The notes under the pieces: model-generated
Databases searched by the model: none
What the model saw: the letters and a program-made list of their open reading frames with translations, nothing else
What the model was told of the DNA's origin: nothing
Position numbers and translations under genes: made by a program
Assembly (NCBI RefSeq): GCF_035083965.1
Contig: NC_089731.1
Span: 193,501-257,500 of the forward strand
DNA length: 64,000 nucleotides
DNA from: Branchiostoma lanceolatum
Lineage: Eukaryota > Chordata > Leptocardii > Amphioxiformes > Branchiostomatidae
Direction: 5' to 3'
Shown here: in pieces, positions 1 to 10,100 of the stretch
How the letters are laid out: every line of letters begins with the position of its first letter
Position numbering within the stretch: the stretch's first letter is position 1

Positions 1-1615
1 CATGAAAGGTACAATTCGGGTGCAACAGTCCACTGCACACGAAGAACAAATTATAATCGACTCTTCGAGCCTCAGTTATCGTATTGGGGTCACTTGAATG
101 GTAGACCCTTGTGACTTAGCACCGTAATTGTGAAGCTCTTCGTAAGTCAATCCCTAGCAGAGAAGAAAGATCGGCTCACCCCAAAACGGCTCAAACAAAA
201 ACAATAACATAGTGAATACCGATTTTTCTTCAGGTAGTGGTTGTAAACACTCTCTTTCGCCGCGTTGATATGACCTTTGTTTTGGGGTGCTACACCCGGG
301 ATGATTTTCTGTTCAACTTTACAACATGAACAAAAAGATGCTGAAATATTGATGTCTTGTCAGGTGTGTTGATAATTTTGCTTCTCATAAAAGGTACAAT
401 TCGGGTATGCAACAGTCCAGTCCACTGCACACGGAGAACAAATGAGAAAAATGAGGGCGACCCCTCGATCCCCAAGGCTGCTCTGCTTTATAATGAACGG
501 AGCTGGAAATAGATACAGTAGAATGTTTTTCAATCAATCGTGCTTAAAAGTTCGTACAATTCTTTCTTTCCAAAATGTAGAGTGAGTACATATAGTGGTA
601 ATGAAAAGACTAAATTACGTGACGAATTAGCAAGCAATTGCGTTTCTGAACAGGTGTGATTTCCACCTGCAGAATCGGTATATCAGGGGCAACACTTTTA
701 CTTTCACACGAGGAGCAGTCAGGGCAACACTTTCACTTTCACACGAGGAGCAGTTAGGGCAACACTTTCACTTTCACACGAGGAGTAGTCAGGGCAACAC
801 TTTCACTTTCACTCGTCAGTTCATTCGACGAGACAGGCAGGACAATGAAAGGTCGCTACATGTTGTTTCTGTATATTCATGGCAGTTTTTCTCTAGACTT
901 AAGACTGATGAAACTAAATGCATTACATTTAAGGTTTACATTCATTGGTTGATACAAAACCAAGAAATCTAGCCAAAATCACCGTAAGACTAAAAACTGT
1001 TTCTCTTCGTCCATTTGGAAATGGGTCATGTCAAATTGCCGATCGGAGAGGTTTCAAACTCATGAATATTCATATAGTTGTCTTGCGTTGTCTTAAGGAC
1101 ACGCCTACTCCCCTCGGCAGCACATTCCACAATGCAGTACGCAACATTTTCTGCCAGGTGGGTAGAAAATGTTTTTCGGTTAACCAAAAAAAAGGTCGTC
1201 AAATGTTGTCTATGTGTAAACATCTGTTTATCTAAGTTGTTTTATAGACTTACACTTCGAGAAACATAGCATTTATTTGATTCCAACAACAGGATTAGAA
1301 ACACTTTTTTCTGATACAAACTGTGATCTTCATATATCAATCTCTCAGTCCAAAAAAATGGGTCAATTGAAATTGCTGATCCGAAAACTGGCAGGGTGGA
1401 ATGTCTACAACTTTGCCGGCTGGTACCTCCATTAAAGAATGTTGGTTTTAAACAGCGACACAACGTTATAACATGAAATAAAAGAAAGATATTAAAATGC
1501 ATATTATGTCTTGTCAGGTGTGTTCATAACTTTGCTTCTGATAAAGGGCGCAACTCGGGTGTGCAACAGTCCACTGCTCACGAAGAGCAAACAAGGATCG
1601 ACCCTTCAAGCCCAT
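1..1615 (+). repeat. Three dispersed copies of a ~110-bp repeat
   Basis: Related segments lie at 1-75 (the complete copy is at about 32545-32645), 352-470 and 1505-1615. Each contains GCAACAGTCCA and CTCGGGTG- or TTCGGGTG-like phrases followed by GAAGAGCAAA or a variant. The family is unclassified. The whole flank 1-4476 otherwise shows no gene with recognisable domains. Confidence 0.6.
687..826. repeat. 35-bp minisatellite carrying IRF-type motifs, copy 1
   Basis: Four direct units begin at 687, 722, 757 and 792 with GGGCAACACTTT. Units 2-4 contain TTTCACTTTC (731-740, 766-775, 801-810), whose complement GAAAGTGAAA fits the interferon-regulatory-factor site GAAANNGAAA; unit 1 has one mismatch. 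No adjacent gene is visible on the 4.4 kb left flank, so a regulatory role is only a possibility. Confidence 0.85.
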
Positions 1616-2082
1616 GGTATTTCTTCCTCAACATTAAAAAGGAATCTGAAAGATATACCCTTAAAGGGCTTTCCATCAATCTTGCCTGTCAGTTCGGACA
1701 ATGAAAGTTTGACAAATGTCGTCTATGCCTGAAGGACAAATGTCTATGGCTGAACATCTGTTCATTGATGTTTTGTTTCCAGTCTGAGAGGACCCAAACA
1801 TACAGTCAAACTTCGCCTTTACCCAAAACCCACATAGTTAACCACCTCCAGCCACAAACCCCATTGTACGAGCGAAACAGTCCCGTCCAATTGTGCATCA
1901 TCAAAACCACTTTTTTTGCAGCCCAACGAGAGAAGCCTTGCCCCACTTAACAACCACGATTCATTCCTAGTGTCGTTCAGCCAGCAGCGGCCATCTTATT
2001 TGATACTTTATGTCGGAAGAAGCAGTGGAGAAGCTTTACTGAACGTTATGCTGCAGCTGACTAAGCTGGCTTAAGTGAGTAA

Positions 2083-2161
2083 ACGAGTGAGTGAGTGAGT
2101 GAGTGAGTGAGTGAGTGAGTGAGTGAGTGAGTGAGTGAGTGAGTGAGTGAGTGAGTGAGTG
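2083..2161. repeat. (GAGT)n microsatellite
   Basis: About 19-20 perfect GAGT units; the second copy is at 34652-34730. A shorter run lies at about 24289-24312. The Ser-Leu-Thr-His frame across it is a by-product. Confidence 0.95.
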
Positions 2162-2271
2162 ACACTGCACGAAATGGCCTCGGATCCTGGCGTATCCTCA
2201 AGTATGAGATTTTGACATGACATTTGTGACCCAATTCCAACTGATGAAAGTAGTTGTCTGCTCACGTTTGG

Positions 2272-2355
2272 GTTTCTCGTTATACAATAGCTGGGTTTTC
2301 ACTTTATACGATAGCTGGGTTTTCACGTTATACAATGGCTGGGTTTTCACCGGTA
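2272..2355. repeat. 24-bp tandem repeat, three units
   Basis: GCTGGGTTTTCAC recurs at 2290, 2314 and 2338, with ATAC preceding each unit. Second copy at 34841-34924. Confidence 0.85.
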
Positions 2356-2799
2356 CAGTAGCTAGATATACACGTGTACGCGTTTTTCTAGTCGACTCGA
2401 GCCATTTAAGTGACTAAGGACTTTTTCCCCGAGTCGACACTAGTAACTTCGATAACCTGTATGTTTCGTCAGCACATATGCTTTGGGGACGTTGTGATTT
2501 GAATTCCGCCGGGCAGTTTGGATTTCACTATCAACGTTAGAAAGTAAAAAAAGGATCACCACAAAATATTTTCCATGCACAGGGTAGAAAATGTTGGGTA
2601 CTGCATTGCGGAGTGTGCTGCCGAAGGGCGTAGGCGTGTCCTTAAGACAACGCAAGACAACTATTTGAATATGCATGGTTTTGTAACCTCTCGGACGAAC
2701 AATTTCATATGACCCATTTTATATGGTCTAAGAGAAAGTTTTTTGTATTTTCATAACCAATGAATATACTTTGTTGGTTTTCCTCAGTCTAAAGTCTAG

Positions 2800-4471
2800 T
2801 TTTAATATGTTAGTCTTTTAATGACTAGTGAATGTAGAGAGGAACCTGGAATCAGCAACCGCTCATGGTACTGAAGAAAAGGGGTTGGTGAGGAGGAGTG
2901 GTTGCCACTGACAAGTCGGTGGACGCAAAAAGTTCACATTGGCCCGCTTCAGCCAAGTTTCAAGGAAACATATCTACATGGGATTTTCTACAGTCAATAT
3001 TGCTATGAAAATAGATTTCATGAAAATATTGTTTAACCATCAGAGCCGCGTTGGTCTTAAAATCGAAGTGATTGTTCGGTAGGTTGTCTGTTTCTTATGA
3101 AACAGTCAAGGAGAAAGTGCTTTACGTTTTTTATGTGTAGAATCCCTTCTTCTGCAAATTTGGTACTTTGGGCGGCATCACTGTGCTTCGCTGATTCGCA
3201 CTCACATGGCGCAAAAAGGGGCGGATCCACATGTAACGTTACACAGTTTCACTGTTGTTCGACCGTATTTACCATCTTGCCATCGATTAAAAAACTATCT
3301 GGTGCATCCGAACATATTCTTTTTAACGTTACACATTCGAAGCGTTGCTCAACAGCAAATATCTTTACCATAGTGTAAACGTTATGAGCATTGCGAGGTG
3401 TATCAGTCAAATATTGTTTCTAATCCTGTTGTTGGAATTAAATAGATGGTCCAAGGCGCGGAGCCTGCAGAAATCCTCAATTTGAAATGCTCGCTGCTGG
3501 GCTGGTTCCACTTTCAAACGATTCTAGTTGATGATTTCGAGCATGAATTTCCAAGTGTCAACCAGACTAGATTCCGTAAAGATCTCCACCCAAAACGTTT
3601 TCTATGCAGTGGACAGAAAATTCCGTGCCCTAACTCAGGTGACCTCAATACGCCAATTGCCCCATGTGCAGTCATAGGACTGTAGGTTTTGCACCACCCA
3701 CACCGGGAAGTGTGGTGGGTTCTTTAACGTGCTACTGTTGTGGCCCTCCACAAACCCCCATTTAACGTCCAATCCGAGGGACGTCCATAGCCAAACTTGG
3801 TACCGAAGTTACGACAGAAGCTAGTAGCAACTAGGCATAAATATTTCCGATGAAAAAATGACAGGTCAGCGTTTTTTTAAAGTGATTTTTGTCGGGGAGA
3901 AACTATAGATAGGTTTCACATTTTGAAGGAGTGAACACTGCATGTTGTTATTGGGTGATATTTATGTCAGTAACTTCGGGCGGTACAGAAGCGCCGACTA
4001 GTGATTTATGATGGTACTGCAGCGTATTCTATGGTACGGACGAAAGGCCAGATATAAACCTGTGTCTGACATTTCACCTCACCGACCATATTTCCTCTTT
4101 TGAGAAAAAAGGGAGGATGCTTAAGAAATTAAATGAAATGGTCCAGTCCAGAAGTCACATAAATAAACAGCAATTTGTTCAGTTGTGGTGTCATCGTTAA
4201 CTTTGACATCCAGTTTTAGGCTCTCTTATTTTAAATCAATAAACTACGAGGCAAAAGAGTTCAAGAGTGTGAATAGTAAGACCACTAGGGCTGTCTTGTT
4301 GTTTTCGAGCACATTTAAGTACGTGAACTTTTGCTAGGAAACAGTATCATTTAGCAAGCCTGTGTCCTGCATATAATTGGTAGCCTGGAACTAGAAGCCA
4401 CGAGTTCCAATCCCGGCTGTGTCGCTCACCCGACATACACGCTACAGGAAAGGTTTGTAGTCCTTGGGACG
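2800..4471. other. Left flank of ProtoRAG, no gene seen
   Basis: There is no long or domain-bearing frame. A hairpin-like stretch CCACCCACACCGGGAAGTG with GTGTGGTGGG follows at about 3697-3720 and resembles the body of an old invertebrate repeat (CATTTAACGTCCAATCCGAG lies nearby). The same DNA is at 35369-37040. Confidence 0.5.
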
Positions 4472-4523
4472 GGACGCACTATGAAACTTACGCTATTCCC
4501 AGCGGTGCCTGGTCGCCATCTTG
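4472..4523 (+). repeat. ProtoRAG left terminal inverted repeat, copy 1 (plus left GGACG)
   Basis: GGACG at 4472-4476 precedes the heptamer CACTATG at 4477-4483. A 9-bp block GCCATCTTG lies at 4515-4523, leaving a 31-bp spacer. The heptamer plays the part of the RSS heptamer CACAGTG. The 9-bp block does not resemble the RSS nonamer but is shared with the other end. RAG2L translation begins about 140-170 bp inside this end, so the repeat is likely part of its promoter or leader. Confidence 0.88.
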
Positions 4524-4617
4524 GATTTTCCCAATTCGCGCAATGTTTCATGGGAAATTTCCGACTTCTCACGCATATTCACGCGAGAATGTCACGGCGA
4601 GATCATAACATAAGCAC

Positions 4618-6173
4618 ATGGCCGCGCGCGGCCGGGGCCGAAACATGTCCTCGGACCCGGTTTTTACACCCCTTATCATACCTGGAAGCTCTCAGAGTAG
4701 CGGCAAGAAGTCCTCAGACATTACTCTAGGTTCAGAGCTTTCTGTAGTGTGCGACAGTTTTCCGGTTCTTGATCCTGCCCCTTCTGTCAAGCGATTTTTG
4801 TGTTTTGTTTTTGGCAATGGAGCTATGTCAACATTAACATTTGACGTCGGAGAGGAGGGGATTAACTTGACAAAGATGAAGGTAGGTAATGATTTATATA
4901 TTGCAAAATGTCCATAATTTTAACTGGATGATGTATATAATATAGCTTGTGAAATAATTCAACTAAAATGACAATGTTGCTTTTATGGATAATGTTAAGA
5001 AGTGTCTGATGATTGATGACATATTTCTGTTATAATGAACTAGGAGGTGAAAGCCATGCCCCACCTGCCATGTGGCAGCACAGCGGTCTGGGGCCCCCCC
5101 TTGCCACCCAAACCTGGAAAGGCCATCAGACAAGTCGTTCTCTGGGGCGGCTTGGACAAGGGAAGGTGGTGCTGTTCAAATGACCTGATTAAGGTGCTTA
5201 TCTTCTGTTCATCTTATAGCATAAATTTACACTTTCTCTTCCTATTTATTGAGCTGATACACCATCATCATTATGACCCGACTCAAAATAAACCTGTTCT
5301 CAAGGGGTCCTCAGTGTGTCCTGAATACCATTAACTACTAAATAATTTTAAAGTCACTGCAATAAGATCAGAAATAATCAACATAACAAAAATATCACTG
5401 GTACCTTACATTGAAACCAAATATTGAATCTAGTGTAATAATCTGTATACTGATGTTTGCAGGTTGACCTGACCATGACACCAAAGACTACCACAGCTAA
5501 GGTCTGCATCCTTCCTGGGGAGAAACAAGACAGTGTCCCTTCCTCCAGAACTGGGCACATCCTGGTGGCCATCAGCAGCACACAAGCCATACTGTTTGGA
5601 GGGCTGGAGCTGTCCAGCAGGCACAAGAGATTCGGCACATGCGCACAGAGCTGCCGAGATGGTTATTTTTATTCGCTGGACATGCCAACACTGTGCTGGC
5701 AGAAGTTGCCTCTACCACCGTTAGTTCCGAGGGCATACCACTCTTCCACATGGATACCTGCGTCATCCACCATTGTGATTGTAGGTGGTATTACCTATAG
5801 TGGTCACTGCCCATCAGAGAGACTGTCAATCTCAGATGTAGTTTGCCTTAAGATCTATGATGGCCAGTATACCCTGACAGAGGCTCACATGGAAGGGGTG
5901 CCTGACTCGTATGTGTCGAGTGCCTCTGCCTCTGCTCTCTGTGATGATCGTTTTGTTGTCTATGGTGGGTACCGTCATGACAAGTCTGGTCTTCATCGCC
6001 CAGAGTCAAGTAGTAATATGTACATCTTGGACCTACGAACAAGGAAGGCTGTTGTGCACCATGCACCAAGTAAAATGGCCAGTGCAGGCCATACGTGCCA
6101 AAGATTAAATGATAGTACTGTAGTCCTGATTGGAGGGACATGTAAATCAGTGAACTGTTGTAGCAATCTGTAA
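4618..6173 (+). CDS. RAG2L: RAG2-like kelch protein, copy 1 (three exons)
   Basis: Exons 4618 (or 4645)-4881, 5044-5193 and 5463-6173, joined in phase 0 at GT-AG introns. This gives 374 residues, or 365 from the second ATG at 4645, which has A at -3 and may be the real start. Kelch-type double-glycine turns appear in order: an FVFGNG turn, VLWGG, ILFGG, VIVGG, VVYGG and VLIGG, enough for a six-bladed propeller. No PHD finger follows the propeller, unlike vertebrate RAG2, in line with what is known of amphioxus RAG2L. The protein should act as cofactor of the RAG1-like transposase made by the convergent gene downstream. Identification rests on the kelch pattern, the partner gene and the terminal repeats. 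Confidence 0.9.
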
Positions 6174-6439
6174 ACATCTAAAATATGTACTGTTTTTCTA
6201 TCTTGATTTGTTTTATTGTTACAAATTTGTTGTGCTTTACTGTACATACGTGTACATGTATGAACGGAGATTCACTTCAGTCTGACTGGTAAAGATGTTG
6301 AGCTATGCCTCTCTTACTTCACATAACTTATTTGGAAAATTTCTCCATCTAAATGCACAGTTGATAACTACATGTAGTACAGAATAGACTATATGTAACT
6401 AATATATCAACATGACATAGACGTTGTGGTATTCAGTAT

Positions 6440-6785
6440 GTAAAGTTTTATTTACATTTCAAACATGCATATGCTGCCAAGCTTTTCATTAAAGCATTAC
6501 AAAAAGTTTTCATCTGTCATTTCAAACATGCGTATGCTGCTAAGCTTTCAAGCATTACAAAAAGTTGTCATCTGACATTTCAAACATGCATATGCTGCTA
6601 AGCTTTAAATTAAAGCATTACAAAAAGTTGTCATGTGACATTTCAAACATGAATATGCTGCTAAGCTTTAAATTAAAGCATTACAAAAAGTTGTCATCTG
6701 ACATTTCAAACATGCATATGCTGCTAAGCTTTAAATTAAAGCATTACAAAAAGTTGTCATCTGACATTTCAAACATGCATTTGGG
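6440..6785. repeat. 63-bp tandem repeats derived from the RAG1L 3' end
   Basis: Six starts of the motif CATTTCAAACATGC occur at 6455, 6518, 6576, 6639, 6702 and 6765, spaced 63, 58, 63, 63 and 63 bp. The same motif stands once at about 7136, directly beyond the RAG1L stop codon, and the phrase TTCATCTGACTCTGAG of the RAG1L C-terminus recurs at about 6845. The array therefore looks like stuttered copies of the RAG1L 3' untranslated region and last codons, in RAG1L orientation. It overlaps the probable 3' ends of both transcripts. Confidence 0.85.
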
Positions 6786-7095
6786 GTCCTAGGGGAGGCA
6801 ACGAGGCAGGGAAAAAGCTTTCAATTAAAGCAATACAAAATTTTTTCATCTGACTCTGAGTCACTTTCGTTATGAAAGAAGTCAAACCCAAATAAGATAG
6901 AATTTAGTGTTAGTATTTGAACTAGAATAGTCACATGCTATATTGTTACCAATTGTCTGTCCGTCCTTCCATGTTTTATGTACTTGCAATTAGCCTACGG
7001 GAAAGAACTTGCAATAAACTTATCATATGGTTATGCATGACAGAAAGATCACCGTGTTGTGGTTGTTGTGGGAGGGTAGGGCATAACGTACATAG
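6779..7095 (+). pseudogene. Inverted relic of a RAG1L 3' end, copy 1
   Basis: Between the convergent RAG2L and RAG1L genes the plus strand carries pieces of RAG1L itself, in the opposite orientation to the intact gene. At about 6779-6830 the DNA matches the part coding for the catalytic-glutamate motif GNEAG, with a short internal deletion. At about 7037-7095 it matches the C-terminal zinc knuckle (TERSPCCGCCGRVGH here, TERSLCCGRCGRLGH in the gene). One zinc-knuckle flank is degraded and stops interrupt the frame. I infer the remains of a second RAG1L arm, or of an internal inverted duplication. Confidence 0.8.
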
Positions 7096-7170
7096 AAATA
7101 TTGAGGAATTAAACTGATTCAGTAAAGTTTTATTCACATTTCAAGCATGCATATGCTGCCAACTAAAGCA

Positions 7171-10100
7171 TTACGAAGCGTTTTCATCTGACTCTGAGGA
7201 CTCAGACAACGTACATGTTCTGGCGTTATGCCCTAGCCTCCCACAACGTCCACAACATAGTGATCTTTCTGTCACGGCTGCCTTATCTCTTAACGTCTTG
7301 GATGTGTAGAGCCAGTGAGCCCAAAGCACATCTCTTAGGCCATTGTAAGTATTGCCCTTCCTGGCATGACCCACCCGAAGCTGACGGAAGAGTTTATTCC
7401 CTGCCTCGTTGCCTTCGCTAGACAGGGCCCCTACAGACCCCAAACCAGATGGATGCTCAATCAGCTCCTGCACATGTTCGATCACCTTGTGTAGATAGTT
7501 AGTACACGACTTCGAGACATAAGGAAAGTGGGTTTTAATGGCATCAGCCATTTCTACTGCCCTGGCCTTATACTGGCCCACCTCATCTGGCCTGTCTTTA
7601 AGAGGCCAGTTTGCACGATAAACCTTTCTGAGGGGGCGAAACTTGGCCAAAACTTCTGTCAGCGCACTTCTCCTTTCAGGCTTTTCGACAAGGGCCACCA
7701 ACTTTTCAGCATGTTCAGTTTTGAACATCTCCCTGGCATAGTTGCCAGCCATCATTAAAGTTGGATTTAAGCCCAGAGATTCTTTTAAATGTTTATCGAG
7801 TTTAGACTCTGCATCAGCAATTTGTTTTTTCACACCTGCTGTCTTAGCCCAGCTATATACTTGAGCCATTTCCCTTACAATAAGGGATTTAAAGAAGTTG
7901 CCCAGGTTTATGTCCGCATGGGTGGCGTCAATACCCCGCTCCCATGGCTCTGTGGTCAGCAGTGGGAATCCCTTTACACCAAATGTGTCTTTCTCTTGAG
8001 ACTCATACTTTATCTTACTTGCTGTTACTTCAACCTTCTTTAGCGTTCTTGTTATTTCATAGGACCCTGCTTTCTCCAGGGCTTCTTCTCGCACTGCCTC
8101 GCACAATGTGCATAAGTACTTTGAGCCAGCCCCTGCAAGACCTCCGTGTGCTCTGTCCCACTTCTCATCTATCATACTGTTGAAAAATGTCAAATAGTGG
8201 GCACGTTGTGTGCCATCACTCATGTGAACTCTCATTACTTTGTCTTTCATAAGCAGGCGTTGTGATTCAATTGGTCCCACACATATAGCAACAGTGCCCT
8301 CATCATTCTCATCACCTATACACTCCAGGATAGGACGGTTAGAGCGGACGGAATTGGGATTTGGGTCTTCATATATGGTAACCTCTGAATTATTATGCAT
8401 GATTGAACATTTAAGGACACAGAAGGAGAATCTAAGAGCCTTGTCGGGCAATAAATGGTCTGCTTTCTCTTTGTGTATGGACACATCCCCCAATCCGTCC
8501 GCCCCATCCTTACAGATTGTATGAATTACTAAAGTGGGATCATTAGGATCACGACCAAGCTTTGTTATTCCGTTAACAATCTCATCATCCAATTCTTCTA
8601 GAGTCTTTGCAACTGCATGTGCATACGGAAATCTCACACCTTTAGTGTTGGGGCAAGGAAAATCAGGTACATGTTCATGAAAGTCACCAGTTACACTTTC
8701 AGGTTCTAAAGACTCTCCACTTGGCACATCTAGATCTCCCGTCATCTTAACAGGTGAATGAAAGTAGTTTTCAGAGTAGTCTGTACCCTCAATAGAATAC
8801 CTCGCCATACCAGGCATTAAGGTTTTTTCTATTGCATCAAGTTGCTTAGGCGGACACAATGTGGAGAGACCCTTTTCTTTCAAGATGTTATATTCACGGA
8901 TATATTGATTTTTTGTCATGAGCAGATCTAACCTCATTCCTAAACACTCTTCTGGTGTCATACCTGGCGAATCCTCCCCATGCCATAAGGCATCTATCTG
9001 AGCCGACATAGGTCTATTTCCTTTATCATACAAATGACTTCTCAACAAGAAAAACAGCACATCTTCTTTGTCCTCATAGTTTTCTTGGCAATATTCATCA
9101 ATGTGTTCGATCAAGGGTTTTAATCTCTTTTGCTTGACATGGTGCCTAGTAACATCATAAAGCCGTGCTTTACATAAGCGCTTGCGTCTTAAACTTTCAG
9201 GCGTTACCCTTATCTTTACACATACATGTTCATGTTGGTCAATACGTTCAAGAGGTTCAATTGCTTCACAACCATTAGCAGAATATTTACATCTTACCTT
9301 AAGTGTATCATACACATTAAGTAAATGGCCAGTCAGTGGTATGACATCATCAAGGGTCATTGCACCACGACACGATGGACAGACACCAGCCTTTTTGAGC
9401 CAAAACTCAATACAACTACCACAATAGATGTGCCGGCAAGTACTGACAATCACAGGGCTTTTACATGGCACTCCTCGGCATACAACACAAATAAAGGTAG
9501 AAGCTACAGCCTCATCATCAAATCTACTTACTTCCATACTGTCAAACTCAGTGGCAGCTCCACTTTCGACCTCTGATGACTCGTCAAACAGTTTTCGTTT
9601 ATATGCCAAGTTCTGACCTGATGCCTGTGATGTTGTAGCCTGTGATGTTGTAGCCTGTGATGTTGTAGCCTGTGATGTTGTAGCCTGTGATGTTGTAGCC
9701 TGTGATGTTGAAGCCTGTGATGTTGTAGCCTGTGATGTTGTAGCCTGTGATGTTGTAGCCTGTGATGTTGAAGCCTGTGATGTTGAAGCCTGTGATGTTG
9801 TAGCCGGTGATGTTGTAGCCTGTGATGTTGTAGCCGGTGATGTTGTAGCCGGTGATGTTGTAGCCTGTGATGTTGTAGCCGGTGATGTTGTAGCCTGTGA
9901 TGTTGTAGCCGGTGATGTTGTAGCCGGTGATGTTGTAGCCGGTGATGTTGTAGCCTGTGATGTTGTAGCCTGTGATGTTGTAGCCGGTGATGTTGTAGCC
10001 GGTGATGTTGTAGCCTGTGATGTTGTAGCCTGTGATGTTGTAGCCGGTGATGTTGTAGCCTGTGATGTTGTAGCCGGTGATGTTGTAGCCGGTGATGTTG

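Larger units (their letters stand above)
893..2799. repeat. Inverted repeat pair of about 230-280 bp, 1.4 kb apart
   Basis: The left arm (about 893-1176) and right arm (about 2565-2799) are diverged inverted copies; both include GTCTTGCGTTGTCTTAAGGA (or its complement) and code in opposite directions for the same decayed peptide IVVLRCLKDTPTP. They may be long terminal inverted repeats of a non-autonomous DNA element, but I could not fix its ends or a target-site duplication. Recurs at 33462-35368. Confidence 0.65.

Noticed and set aside
687-826. CRISPR-like direct repeats of 35 bp
   Set aside because: No spacers between units and no cas genes; an ordinary minisatellite.
945-1235. 96-residue frame on the left flank as a gene
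   Set aside because: The peptide recurs, decayed, in the inverted arm at 2440-2676, so it is repeat sequence and not a conserved gene.
4380-4471. tRNA gene or SINE before ProtoRAG
   Set aside because: There is a GAGTTCCAATCCC phrase like a T-arm, but no box A at the right distance and no cloverleaf.
5378-6247. Minus-strand frames opposite RAG2L (up to 109 residues)
   Set aside because: Antisense to kelch-coding exons; no homology signs, and the plus-strand frame explains the sequence.
6440-6785. CRISPR-like regular array
   Set aside because: Units are contiguous 63-bp tandem copies without unique spacers, in a eukaryotic transposon, and derive from the RAG1L 3' end.
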